A stretch of 64,000 bases of DNA. It comes from Candidatus Obscuribacter sp. Lineage in GTDB: Bacteria > Cyanobacteriota > Vampirovibrionia > Obscuribacterales > Obscuribacteraceae. The notes beneath the pieces were generated by a model, which saw only the letters and a list, made by a program, of their open reading frames with translations, was not told the DNA's origin and searched no databases. Each line of letters begins with the position of its first letter. The first letter of the stretch is position 1. Below are positions 1 to 9,238 of this stretch, piece by piece. The stretch spans positions 6,820,001-6,884,000 of the forward strand of contig JADJQZ010000001.1 in NCBI GenBank assembly GCA_016712465.1, in the 5' to 3' direction. The position numbers and the translations under genes are program-made.

Positions 1-9
1 TGTTTCCTT

Positions 10-528
10 TCAGCGGAACGTTTGGTTGATCACTTGCTCAAGCTCTCTCCAGAGCTCGGCGTTATGGGTTTGACTGAGGGAAAGTATGATTTGAGATTTC
101 GCCTGGTTGATGTTGAGGGTGTTGAGGTAGTTCCTTTCCAAAATGGTGGCTAATATGGTGCCGCTCATTTGATTGAGCAGGCAGAGGTTGCTGGTCAGAT
201 CTTGTGGCTCTGCGCCGCGCACCAGCAAGAAGGTGAGATTTTCAGCCATCACTTCCGCCAGTGCCGCTCTCTTGAGTGGATCTTTCAGGTCGGAGAGTTT
301 GGTGCTGTAAGACTCTCGCTCGTAGGGAAAGCGGCTGGCAGGCTGGTAATAGACCCTTGTGGCCAGGTCGTACCGGCTCAGAAGCGGAGGCAGGTTGTAG
401 CTACCGTGCACATAAGCTGCCAGCAGTTCTTCCACGGCGCGGCGCACCGGTACAAGGAAGGCGTCGTAAAACGGGTTCAGACATTTGAGAGGAGTTCTGG
501 AAGATGCAGCATCCTTCTTTTGTTTCAT
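10..528 (-). CDS. hypothetical protein, paralog of the N-terminal half of the next gene
   Basis: Encodes 172 residues and is not recognised as a known family. The open frame extends further upstream to 663, but the ATG at 528 is preferred because a GGAAA ribosome binding site sits about 7 bases before it and the longer frame would run through a terminator hairpin. The protein is mostly alpha-helical, with no membrane segment or signal peptide. Its N-terminal motif (LVPV..A..LL, then YDL.T) and a later AL..MAEN stretch match the neighbouring upstream protein at 623-1594, so the two look like tandem paralogs. The terminator at 548-572 separates the two genes, so this one probably has its own promoter. 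Function unknown. Confidence 0.75.
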   Translation of the reverse strand: MKQKKDAASSRTPLKCLNPFYDAFLVPVRRAVEELLAAYVHGSYNLPPLLSRYDLATRVYYQPASRFPYERESYSTKLSDLKDPLKRAALAEVMAENLTFLLVRGAEPQDLTSNLCLLNQMSGTILATILERNYLNTLNINQAKSQIILSLSQTHNAELWRELEQVINQTFR

Positions 529-547
529 GATTTTCCTTTCAAGGAAA

Positions 548-572
548 AGACAGGGGCTGATGGCCCCTGTCT
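548..572 (-). terminator. intrinsic terminator
   Basis: A perfect 10-bp stem (548-557 with 563-572) with a 5-base loop. Read on the minus strand it is followed by TTTTCC. It lies just after the stop of the 623-1594 gene and so ends that transcript. Confidence 0.85.
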
Positions 573-622
573 CAAGTTTGTCGGAAGAATTGGCAGAAGC
601 CCTGGGGCCCTGCTGTTGATGC

Positions 623-1594
623 TTACTCGTTATCGAGCCCGAGAAGTTCCGGCACCGGAACACCGTTCACTTCACCGAAAAGAGCGAAGCCGACAGCCAG
701 AAGGATGGCGCCGCCCCAGAGGAGTACCTTCACGGCCGGATGGGTGGGATTGGCCTGGCGATAGGCAAGCTCCCTTTTCTTCACCGCCTCGGCGAAGATC
801 TGCTCTTCGCTTTTGCCGGCGTTCAGAGCGGCAAGCCGCTCTTTCTCCTCCTCTTCAAGGCGCTGCCGCTCCTGCCTTTCGGCTTGCTCCTGCTTCAGTT
901 TGGCGATGAATGCATCAGCACGGCTTCCAGCTTCTGCCGAGATTTCTGCCAGGCGGCGGGAGCAGTCGGCTATGGCCGCATCCACAACCGGCTTCATGGC
1001 CTCTTTCAGACCAGAGCGGGCTTCTTCGGCGGCGTCGGCAATCATGGCCACAGCTGCCTGGTAGCGAGGATTCTCGTCGATGATGCGCTGGCAGAGCTCA
1101 TGCAGAACGAACTTGCTCAGGTCTTCTCCGGTCAATTCGAAGCGCTTGAACCTGTCCAGGAAGTGGAAGAGGTCCATGGCATCCATGCGGCTGATGATAA
1201 GGGCATCCTGATTGCTCACCTCACCGAGGCGGCCGGCGGCATTTTCAGCCATGTACTGGCTGAGAGCAACCAGGTATTCGTTGTTATTGCTGCCGGAGAA
1301 AAGCTCCTTCTGCTCCATGCTCAGGGTGTGATAAACCCAGGGCGAAGGCCTGGGTGCTTTCAGCTCACGGATGAGGCGGCGGCGGTAGCGGCTGTCGGCC
1401 AGCTGCTCCTGGTCGACGTGAATCTCCCTGGGCTTGAAGGGCGAGAACTGGCGGTAGGTGAGCAGATCAAATTTCTTTAGAGCCTGCTTGAGCTTGCCGT
1501 GGAAGACGCTGTCGTGGCGGGCCTGGTCGAGGAGGGTCTGGAAGGCGTTGCGGAAGACCGGAACAAGGGTGTTGTTGATGGTGGTGGTGGTCAT
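623..1594 (-). CDS. hypothetical coiled-coil protein with C-terminal membrane anchor
   Basis: Encodes 323 residues, family not recognised. The ATG at 1594 is chosen over 1606 because AGGA lies at the right distance upstream of it and nothing comparable precedes the outer ATG. Residues ~1-190 are helical and share motifs with the paralog at 10-528 (LVPV..A, FDL.TYRQF, AL.QYMAEN). Residues ~215-270 form a charged coiled coil rich in Glu, Gln and Arg. Near the C terminus a hydrophobic helix (LLWGGAILLAVGFALFG) probably anchors it in the membrane with most of the protein in the cytoplasm. A strong terminator follows. Function unknown; the arrangement suggests a membrane-tethered adaptor or scaffold. 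Confidence 0.8.
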   Translation of the reverse strand: MTTTTINNTLVPVFRNAFQTLLDQARHDSVFHGKLKQALKKFDLLTYRQFSPFKPREIHVDQEQLADSRYRRRLIRELKAPRPSPWVYHTLSMEQKELFSGSNNNEYLVALSQYMAENAAGRLGEVSNQDALIISRMDAMDLFHFLDRFKRFELTGEDLSKFVLHELCQRIIDENPRYQAAVAMIADAAEEARSGLKEAMKPVVDAAIADCSRRLAEISAEAGSRADAFIAKLKQEQAERQERQRLEEEEKERLAALNAGKSEEQIFAEAVKKRELAYRQANPTHPAVKVLLWGGAILLAVGFALFGEVNGVPVPELLGLDNE

Positions 1595-1746
1595 GGAGAT
1601 CCTCATGATTTCGATGGCTTCAGGGTTTTTGATGCAGAGCGCGAAGGGCTCGCGTTCCGAAGGAAAAGCGAAGAGTCGAGGGAAAAGATGTGGGTCTACC
1701 GGTTTTGGTTGCTCCCTTTTGGGTTCTGGATTTGTGGTGGTGGTCT

Positions 1747-2922
1747 TCAGGCTCTCAGCTTGATCTCTCCTTTTCTGATCAATTGAGCCCGGCGCCTCAG
1801 CTGAAAGGCGGTTGTGCTGTCTCCGCCCTGGTTGCGCTCCTCGTAGAAGGAAGCAGCCAGTTCCATATCGTCAAGGAAGCCCTGGTAAGGCAAGCTCTTG
1901 ATGCGATGGATGGCATTGATCTGTGCCGCCTTTCGCCGGAGTGCTTCCTCGTGAGAGGGCTTAGATCGCTTAAAGGTAGAAAAGCGATCCGACTCCGGCG
2001 GCTTAAAGGTACAAAAGCAATCTGTCTTCGGCTGCTTAAAGGTACAAAAGCATTGTGTTTTCGGTGGCTTAAAGGTACGAAAGCAATTTGTCTCAGACTG
2101 CTTAAAGGTCGAAAAGTCAACTTGCTCGTGCTGCTTAAAGGTATAAAAGCGAGCTAGCTCTTCCAGGCACCGGGCATTGTGCAGGCTTTCTTCCCCCAGG
2201 GCAGTTTGAACGGAGATCGCCTCCTCCAGGAGCCTCCTGTGGGTTTCCAGGCGAGCTTTGCCGCCAGCACCAAGATTCAAAGTTGCAAGTTCAATAAGAA
2301 GATCGAGGACTGCCTGGCTGACTGGTCCGTGTTCATCCTCATAGAGGGACAAAAGTTCCCCAACTGAGCTTTCGAGCTCCTGGTGGTTGAGTCGTTCCAG
2401 AAGCCTTACCTTTTGAAGAAGAACATCTTTGCCAAGACGCCGTTGCTCCTCGGGTGGAGCCTCGACCATTAGTAGCAGCACTTCCTCAATGAGCCTGAGG
2501 GCTTCCTGATTTTGATTGCGGTCTCTATAGAAGTAGGCGCAGGCTAGTTTGAATTTACCGATGTTCTGGAATTCTTCCCGGTCCTTATTAGCGTGGCAAA
2601 TTTTCAATCCGTAATCGTACCAGGCGGCAGCTCTGGTCAGGTTCATATCTTCTTCGTAAAGGGCGGCCAGCTTGGCGATGTTATAGAGTCGGGCGCGGTC
2701 GGAAGGACCGTAGAGCTGACGGTCCCGCCTCATGAACTGTCTGGTGAGCCTGATCTTCTGTTGGGTGTTGAGGGGGAAAGTTTCATTTTCATGAGAAGTG
2801 AAGCAGGCGTCTTTGACCATATTGAGGATGGCGTCGAAGGAATCCGGTTCCCGCCAGGCGTCGCGCCAGTGCAGGTAGAGTTCTCGCAGAATAGCTAAGG
2901 CAAGGCCGTATCCCATAAGCAT
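1747..2922 (-). CDS. TPR-like helical repeat protein with in-frame 33-bp tandem repeats
   Basis: Encodes 391 residues starting at an ATG with AAGGA about 9 bases upstream. The N-terminal two thirds contain helix pairs of tetratricopeptide character (for example LAALYEEDMNLTRAAAWYDYG and FKLACAYFYRDRNQNQEAL), a fold that usually binds other proteins. Between roughly residues 255 and 320 the helical pattern gives way to six copies of an 11-residue unit of the type TFKPPKTQCFC, encoded by a 33-bp tandem array at 1968-2151. The repeat keeps the frame open, so it is probably translated; the C terminus after it returns to helical sequence. No signal peptide. Exact role unknown. Confidence 0.75.
   Translation of the reverse strand: MLMGYGLALAILRELYLHWRDAWREPDSFDAILNMVKDACFTSHENETFPLNTQQKIRLTRQFMRRDRQLYGPSDRARLYNIAKLAALYEEDMNLTRAAAWYDYGLKICHANKDREEFQNIGKFKLACAYFYRDRNQNQEALRLIEEVLLLMVEAPPEEQRRLGKDVLLQKVRLLERLNHQELESSVGELLSLYEDEHGPVSQAVLDLLIELATLNLGAGGKARLETHRRLLEEAISVQTALGEESLHNARCLEELARFYTFKQHEQVDFSTFKQSETNCFRTFKPPKTQCFCTFKQPKTDCFCTFKPPESDRFSTFKRSKPSHEEALRRKAAQINAIHRIKSLPYQGFLDDMELAASFYEERNQGGDSTTAFQLRRRAQLIRKGEIKLRA
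1968..2151. repeat. 33-bp tandem repeat, six copies
   Basis: The decamer gcttaaaggt recurs exactly every 33 bases at 1968, 2001, 2034, 2067, 2100 and 2133, each followed by a similar A-rich then GC-richer tail. Because 33 is a multiple of 3, the array adds an 11-residue unit to the minus-strand TPR-like protein. Copy number could change without breaking the frame. Confidence 0.9.
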
Positions 2923-3928
2923 GGATGAGTCCTTTCAAAAGTTTGTTTTCAGGGAATGAGAGTCTCTAGAACCCCAGTGAGAGTGTGACTTGACGCAGCT
3001 AGCGCTGGATTCAGGCGCGGGAGAAGGGGGCGAGCTCTCTCGTGTCGGACTGAGGGGTGTCTGGCGATGGGGGTTCTAGCGGTGGTAGGGGAGTTTGAGG
3101 AAAACTGGTTGCTTGCAAAAAAATGAAAATATAGAAATACTTACGTATGCAAATATATGCAGATGTAATGGCGACTGCAAGAAAAATTTTTCCTGGTAAT
3201 TATTCGCTGGGTACCCCAATAATATTTTGCTGTCGGTTCAGTCTGAATCCAGCAATGCTCTGGGCCGGATTACCAAATGGGTGGGATGAGCGATCGCCTG
3301 GAAGTCTCACTGAATAAAGGATAGCCAGTTTTAGATTAAACCGGATAGTTGTCAGGTTGGCGCTGCTTGCGCTAACGAAATACTCTTAATTATTCCGCAA
3401 TATTTTGCCGAAATGCACTGGATATGGTGCGGTAGTTTGGGCGGTCGTTATGGCCGGCAGCTGCTTGCCTTGCAGAAGCGAGTGATACTAAATGGTGTAG
3501 TGAAATGAATGCCGGAAAACACCGCCGGGCCGCTCTCAAATGCTGCTGAGGCAATTAGATCTATAAGTTGGAAAAAGTACTGCCGTGAAGAAAAGTCCAG
3601 AAGCATTACCCCTCCGGTGAGGTTGGGGCAATGCTTCTGCAGGGCTGTCCATCGACAGGTCTTTATTTGACCGGGCGGCAGGCTGAATTTGCCGCAGTCT
3701 GGTTTTTCAGTGCAGGTGACGGTTAAGACCCAGTGTTCTTGCTTTTGTAGGCAGGGCGACCGGTCGTGGTGTGTTGTCCTTCGCCGGCGTTAATAAAGTA
3801 TGGTGAGAAGCCATTGTCGATGGAGTTAAACTAATGAAACGTGTGAGCAACATTTTCGATCCCTGGTGCGGACATTAGCAGCCGCAGTCTGATCCGGCCA
3901 GGAAAGTAGCAGGGTTTCCGGCGCCAGT
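2923..3928. other. gene-free region
   Basis: About 1 kb with no convincing gene. It holds an inverted repeat at 3598-3639 and a single GCGATCGC octamer near 3286-3293. The first ~200 bases upstream of the TPR-like gene are AT-rich around 3115-3150 and may carry its promoter, but no clear -35/-10 pair could be fixed. Confidence 0.6.
3598..3639. repeat. inverted repeat / hairpin
   Basis: Arms of 10 bases (3598-3607 and 3630-3639) plus an inner CCCC/GGGG pairing form a long stem. On the minus strand it is followed by a T-rich stretch (GACTTTTCTTC), so it could terminate a minus-strand transcript, although no gene lies directly upstream of it on that strand. Confidence 0.55.
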
Positions 3929-4261
3929 TTACTCCCGATCGCTTTGGCAGTTAGAGATGAAGCCGTCAAGCTCATCGAGCCTGACGAAGCTTTCTCCTGA
4001 TGGCGTGGTAATCAGAACGCCGCTCTCGCGTGTTGCGCCGTCTGCATCTCTTGCCAAATTATAAATACGCTTCCGCTGATCCACTGACACCGAAGCCTGC
4101 GAGATATAACCGAGGAAGCGACCCTGACTGACCAGGCAAAAGCCGTTGCGACCAATCACAGGGGCCAGATCTCTCAGGTTGACGGCAAGAGCTGCGAGCA
4201 GCATGTTGAGATCGTTGTGCTCACGATCGAGCTGGATCTCGGATTGGATGTGATTTTCCAT
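3929..4261 (-). CDS. hypothetical protein, 110 aa
   Basis: Family not recognised. The open frame extends to 4474, but the upstream part is low in coding character, so the ATG at 4261 is preferred; only a weak purine stretch (AGAAAG) precedes it. The product has a charged N terminus, a leucine/alanine-rich helix (LNMLLAALAVNLRDLAP), then a compact mixed alpha/beta section (GRNGFCLVSQGRFLGYISQ and SGVLITTPSGESFVRLDELDGF). It has no signal peptide or membrane helix. It stands alone between two gene-poor gaps, so context gives no clue to function. Confidence 0.6.
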   Translation of the reverse strand: MENHIQSEIQLDREHNDLNMLLAALAVNLRDLAPVIGRNGFCLVSQGRFLGYISQASVSVDQRKRIYNLARDADGATRESGVLITTPSGESFVRLDELDGFISNCQSDRE

Positions 4262-5268
4262 TTTTGCATTCTTTCTTCTGGGGGTTGCTAGGAGGAAAGC
4301 CTTACTTATCTTGCCATATCCCGGTTGTGCCTTTTGACAGCTCCCCTGGTCTGACCTCTGGTCAGCCTGTAAGTTCAAAATTCCGGATCGTTTGTTGAAA
4401 GGGCGCTGTTTCACCTGATAGAGAGGAAATATGCAAGATGCCTCCATAGTGATAGGGTCACGTCCTGATTGCAAGCGGTTGTATGGTGGTAATACGAGAG
4501 TGCAGATATTTAGCCGTTTCAGAGCTGTGTGAGTTCGCGTCGGCTGCGCGAGTGTGGTGGCGCGGGTGGTGGCAAATGGCGAAAAGCGATAAACCGGGCA
4601 CGAACCGGTTTATCGTCTTGGCTTTTATTTTGTTTGACTGGTCTTGCTTATCTGTGGTTGTGGCAATGACTATAGAAGGGCGAGATAACACATGGCTGAC
4701 ATGTCCTTAATTTAACGGTGTGTTTGTATTCTGCGCACGAGTGATGAATTCTTGCCAAGACAAGAGAGCGCGCAGAAAAGCTGACTGTGTCTGCAACACG
4801 GTCAAAGCTGCAATAGATGGCAGGAGTAAAGGAAGTCTGATCAAAATTTCCATGTCAGCCTCATGTTATTTGGGTCCTTTAGCATTTGTCTGATAGTGCC
4901 TGTACTTGTCCGTGAATAGCTAATGTATGACTGATCGAGAAGCCCTCGGTCGGTCGTTTTGTGTCTTGGAGATGGTGGCGCCGGTGGTGGCGCAAGTGGC
5001 GCTATGCGCTCTTGGCGTGATCCTACGAATTTGTTGAAGACTAGTAGTTGTGCGTCACTGTCGCCAGTGCTATTGCTTGGTTATTCAGTTCAAACAAGCA
5101 GATAAGCACCAAAAAGCGCAAGCCAACAGATTAGCCCTTCGCTAGTGAGCAATCGGACGACAAATGTCGTTTGGATTTGACTGCAATTAGATATCCATAG
5201 GAGAAGGAAGACAGACCTGCTTGCCATAATCCTCTTCGTTTCTATCATCCCCAACAAAGGAGACGGCA
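4262..5268. other. gene-poor region with inverted repeat
   Basis: Two overlapping short frames on opposite strands at 4458-4710 lack good starts and are not accepted as genes. A perfect 11-bp inverted repeat lies at 4587-4615. GGTGGTGGC-type tracts near 4555 and 4975-5010 can fold and resemble the palindromic segment near 60985-61020. Confidence 0.5.
4587..4615. repeat. perfect 11-bp inverted repeat
   Basis: Arms cgataaaccgg and ccggtttatcg flank a 7-base loop. A moderately T-rich stretch follows on the plus strand, so it may be a weak terminator, but no plus-strand gene lies immediately upstream. Confidence 0.6.
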
Positions 5269-5469
5269 ATGACTCTTAGCGAACCTGTGAAGATTTTCTC
5301 GGCTGAGGATGAGCGCATCAGCCATGCTCTTTTTCTTGGTTTGTCTGAGACGGCGGTTTGGGAGGAGATCAATGCCGCCTACAACGAGATGGGGCGGCAG
5401 GCGGAGGAAGCTGAGCAGCTCTCCCTGGCTGAAGCAGTTCGGTATCGTCTTGCAGCGAGAGGGAAGTGA
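5269..5469 (+). CDS. small hypothetical protein, 66 aa
   Basis: A short gene supported by a strong ribosome binding site (AAAGGAG) at the right distance from the ATG. The product is charged and alpha-helical, without membrane segment or signal peptide, and not recognised. The N-terminal ten residues and the C-terminal ARGK tail are polar. A hairpin at 5521-5552 lies 50 bases downstream and could end the transcript. It is isolated next to the mobile-element patch. Confidence 0.65.
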   Translation: MTLSEPVKIFSAEDERISHALFLGLSETAVWEEINAAYNEMGRQAEEAEQLSLAEAVRYRLAARGK

Positions 5470-5520
5470 GCACGGCTGAGCCTGAGTCTTGGGTGGGAGC
5501 CGTTGCCTGGATTGATGTCC

Positions 5521-5552
5521 GTTGAAGGGAGCCCTCAGGGACTCCCTTCAAC
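5521..5552. terminator. hairpin downstream of the 66-aa gene
   Basis: An 11-bp perfect stem (5521-5531 with 5542-5552) with a 10-base loop. No clear T-tract follows, so terminator function is tentative. No gene was found between here and the IS110 remnant at 5875. Confidence 0.5.
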
Positions 5553-5874
5553 GCGTTCTAGCGTTGAATCGACCGCACAATTCATCGGTAAAATCTTTTC
5601 CATGGGGACGGTTGGAACTGTCAATACCCCTGAAAGCCGCATGATTTCATCTCCTTTTGCTACTTTTTGTACTTTTTGGCAGCACAAAGTGAGGGTCCAA
5701 TGTGATGTGGACTCACTTGGTGCCGAAGAAAGCACCGGAACTTTAGCCGACGTGCGTGATATCCAGGTAGCTGAACTCACATTTTTTCCATTCGCACTCC
5801 AGGTTAGACCTGGTTGCCTCGGTGGTTTTCGTGCTGGGCTGACTCAATTTTTTTAACGACCTCTGCAGGCAGGG

Positions 5875-6937
5875 TCAAAAGACGGCACGATCTAGCCCAG
5901 CGTCCAGCATTCGTTCATCGAACTCCGCTTTCTCCTTTAAAACGTGATACGCGATAGTGGCGAGTTTCCTGGCAATGGCGATGATGGCGGTTTTTTGGCG
6001 CGTCGCCGACCGATTTGAGAGTAACAAGCTCTCAGGTTAGAGCTGCCGCGAATAGCTGACCAGGCGGACTGAACGAGCATCCAGCGCATCAATTTGGAGC
6101 CGCATTTAGTGATACGCCGTTGCGCCTGTGTCTCCACTGGAGTAGACCCTGGGAGCTAGCCCTAGAAAGGCGGCAACTTGATTGGCTTTCCGAAAGCGAG
6201 AGATATCGCCGACTTCAGCGATGAAAGCGATGGACGTGAGTACATCAAAGCCTGGGATGGTTTTGAGCAAGGCACATCGGGATTTGACCGAGCAACATAC
6301 TTGACCTTAGCATCTTGTTCGGCGGTTTTGAGTTCGAGGAAGTCGATGACTTCCAGGTCGTCATCAACCTTTTGGCGCCGAGGCTCACTCAATTTTACCT
6401 CTTTCAGCTGTTGTCGACCTTTAAGGGAAAATGGTGCGTAGATGCACTTGTTCTCCTTGGCCCAGATTGGCATGGACACGGAGTTTGTGCTTGACGGAAG
6501 TGCGAACGAGCTGGGCTCGGTGGCGAACAAGTTCGCGAAGGAGGCGCTCAGTGGCAGACGGCTGGTAGCATGTAGGCAAGAACTGCTTGGCCCAGAAGTT
6601 CCATGAGTATCTTGCTGTCGATTTTGTCAGTCTTGCAGCGGGTGACGGCGATGAGCTTGATGGAACGGGAGTCGCCCATATGGACGGTGTGCCCGAGCTC
6701 CTCCAGAAGCTCTACAAGCCATTCGTAGCCCCGGCAGCTCTCGATGACGCATTCAAGACCAACGAAGCCCTGGAAGTACTCGCGAATGATTCGCTCTTCG
6801 TTGATGAGGGTAACTTGCTGAATGAGACCACCATGGGTATCGCCAATTGCGACTACTGAGGTACGTTTGTGAAAATCGATGCCGGCGAATTTGGCATTAG
6901 CGAGATCTTTGCTTAACTCCTGGGTATGTTTTTTCAT
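5875..6937 (-). pseudogene. IS110-family transposase, multiply frameshifted
   Basis: The start is intact: ATG at 6937 with GGAGG upstream, followed by the IS110 N-terminal RuvC-like DEDD domain (FAGIDFHKRTSVVAIGD, then TDKIDSK). The rest is spread over several frames. The conserved C-terminal Transposase_20 region (IPGFDVLTSIAFIAEVGDI, then AAFLGLAP and YSSGD) reads in one frame around 6150-6280. ITKCGSKLMRWMLVQSAW reads in another near 6070-6125, and the final stretch (IIAIARKLATIAYHVLKE) in another after an A6 run near 5993, ending at a TGA at 5875. At least four frame changes mean the element cannot make transposase. Total span matches a ~350-residue IS110 enzyme. Confidence 0.85.
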
Positions 6938-7195
6938 GGTGAAAAACCTCCGTCCGGGTAGAGTGCGTTGGGGGTACAGCCCCTTGTGTTTATTGCTACC
7001 TGCCCGGCCGGAAAGCATTGAGCACGCCCACCCCCATGCGGCACTGCCGGAATACGGCGAAGCAGGGTCCCGCAGTCAAGCCATCCAAGCGAAGCGAGGC
7101 TTGACGGAGGGCTGCGAGCAGTAGGCTCTTTTGCCTGGCAGGGAGTTGGGCGTGCGCCCCGGTTCGCTGAACCGTCCCCATACCATTTTTTTTGG
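6938..7195 (-). ncRNA. possible remnant of an IS110 bridge-RNA (left-end) region
   Basis: In IS110-group elements the bridge RNA is made from the non-coding end just upstream of the transposase start. Here that segment is GC-rich, lacks a gene and folds well. Arms at 7075-7082 and 7098-7105 form a perfect 8-bp stem, and smaller hairpins lie near 7145-7175 and 6970-6985. It ends in a T/A-rich stretch at 7187-7194. No target- or donor-binding loops could be assigned, so the call rests on position and foldability. Confidence 0.4.
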
Positions 7196-7426
7196 GGATG
7201 CATAACGATAAAGTATAGTACTACTTTGGTACCTGAATACCCCATACGCAGGGAAAGTGACAGGACTTAAAGTATCGAGAGGCGCAGCAGATGCAGGATT
7301 GGCAAAGATGGGAGATTGATCATCTTTAACGCAAAAAAGAGGTTTTAAAGCTGGAAAAGGTTCGCAAATTGGCTCAGAATGCGTGGTTACGAAGCAACAC
7401 AAAAGAGCGAACAAGGAACCTTTTCG

Positions 7427-8891
7427 ATGAAGAAGTCTACCGCAGATCAAAGAATCTCTCAACTTAGCCTCGATATCTTGCCGGAGAAAGAGGTAACACT
7501 GGCGTTTGACGGCGAGGATGTATCAGGAAATGCCGGATTACTGCTTGTGGCGCAGGCTGAAAAGCTAACGAAGCTACTCCGGGGTGCGGCGGAGCGATTG
7601 GACGACCACAGAACGCAGTCGCTAATCAAGCACAACATGTTCGAGCAAATCGCTCAGCGGGTATTTCAAATCATTGCAGGGTGTTCGGCAACTGCAGACA
7701 GCGACAGCCTGAGAGGAGATCCGGCACTGAAGGCGGCAGTGGGAAGGAATCCGCTGAGCGGAGAGGATCTTGCCGGTCACTCAACACAGCAGAGGCTTGA
7801 AACTGAGCGCCAGTACAAGGAGTTGTACAAGTTAAGCCAGTGGCTGGTGGAGTATTACATTGAATGTCATCGAAAGCCGCCCAAGAGGTTGGTTCTGGAC
7901 TTCGACGGTAGTGCCATTGAGACCTACGGAGTGCAATTGAACGCATTCTACAGAGGCGGTCCATATGGGAAGTTCATGTATTTTCCGTTGTTTGTGTTTG
8001 ATGAGAATGGCTGGTTGCTGGTTGCAGCGCTACGTCCAGGGGATCATGGAGAAGTGAAATGGTCGCTGCCGATCCTGAAAAGACTGGTGAGACGGTTAAG
8101 ACAAGCATGGCCGCGGGTGGAAATTGTAGTGAGAGCGGATGGGGCATTCACGGACAATGAGCTATACAAGTGGATGGATGAGAATCGAGTTCGGTACGTA
8201 CTGGGCATGAAGGACAATCATTCGCTTTTTGTCAAAACGAAACAGTTTCGAGCCAAAGCACAGAGCAAGTTCAAAAGGAAATACGAGGAGCCCAGATATC
8301 TTGGCAAAAGTGGGAAAAAAGGCAAAGAACAAAAGGCTGAAAGAGATATCGTCAACGTACGACAAGGACAAGCGCCAGCAGGCAAGACAAGAATTCGAAC
8401 ACCGGCGGGCGCGGGTGTATGGAGAAACCAGTTACGCAGCCCGTTCATGGGACCGGGAGCGAAGAGTAATTGCCAGGTGTGATTACACAGACAGCGGGCT
8501 GGAAGTGAGATATGTGGTAACAAATCTCACAGGATATCAGGCAAGACAGGTGTATGAGGACGTGTACTGCAGGCGGGCCAGATGCGAGATGTGGATCAAG
8601 TCAATCAAAGAGACACGATGCGATCGGCTTAGTTGCAGCCAGTTTAAGTCGAATATGTTCAGACTGTTGATGCATGCACTGGCATACATATTAATCCACC
8701 AAGTGCAAATCAGACTAGAGCAAAATGGCAGTGTTACCCAGTTTCAGCGCACATTCATACATGTTGCGGTGAGAGTGCGCGAGACGCGAAAAGGGGTTGA
8801 ATTTCAAATAGCGAGAAGCTATCACGCCGCACGAACGTTCAGGCTGGTGTCAAAGAGGCTAGGCCAAAACACCGTTAGCCGCTTGATCTAA
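7427..8891 (+). pseudogene. IS1380-family-like transposase with one frameshift
   Basis: Start ATG at 7427 has AGGAA about 8 bases upstream. The first part carries a DDE transposase core in IS1380 style: LDFDGSAIETYGVQ (first Asp), then FFPL-like strands, and VVRADGAFTDNELYKWM (second Asp) followed by YVLGMKDN. From about 8316 the homologous reading continues in another frame (RVYGETSYAARSWDRERRVIAR, then CEMWIKSIKE with the catalytic Glu, to the stop at 8891). The switch needs one base to be skipped and falls at an A6 run (8316-8321). With it repaired the protein would be ~487 residues, normal for the family. Terminal inverted repeats were not identified. It may be inactive, or the extra A may be a sequencing error. 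Confidence 0.8.
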
Positions 8892-9238
8892 GCAACAATG
8901 GAAACTTCACAACCTCAGCAGCTGCATTGGGAAAATCACTAGAATACTGATTGTAGAGCTGTTTGAGCCTGGTTAAAGTGAAAAATACGACATGGAAACG
9001 AACCCGGCTCACTAGTGACCACCTCTTGGGATGCCATTTCTCGCGGAGATCACTTCTCGACAACTATATGTATGGGTAGACCAGGGGTAATGTTTAAGGG
9101 GTGAGAAATTCAGGGGTTGGAAGTCTGCTGTGGGTTATACGGTTCAGCTTGTCATGAAAGAAAGAAGACATGCACAATCTATGGGAAAGACTGTGCATGT
9201 CCTGTAAAGAGCAGGGCTGGCTGTTTGCCGTGGGTTGA
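8892..9238. other. intergenic region between IS1380-like element and yihY
   Basis: No gene seen. The right end of the IS1380-like element should lie here, but no inverted-repeat partner was found for the region upstream of 7427. The terminator of the YihY-type gene is at 9167-9201. Confidence 0.5.
9167..9201 (-). terminator. intrinsic terminator of yihY-like gene
   Basis: A 10-bp perfect stem (9167-9176 with 9192-9201). On the minus strand it is followed by TTCTTTCTTTC. It lies just downstream of the stop at 9239. Confidence 0.8.

Noticed and set aside
1968..2151. CRISPR array
   Set aside because: Repeats are directly adjacent without spacers and keep a protein frame; no cas genes nearby.
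3286..3293. GCGATCGC (HIP1) as evidence for a cyanobacterial origin
   Set aside because: Only a single clear occurrence was noticed, which proves nothing about lineage.
4458..4710. Overlapping 75-77-codon frames on both strands
   Set aside because: No ribosome binding sites; one is crossed by a perfect inverted repeat.
8311..8340. Programmed -1 frameshift in the IS1380-type transposase at AAAAAAG
   Set aside because: The heptamer fits -1 slippage, but the homologous frame requires skipping one base forward (+1), so a simple indel is more likely.
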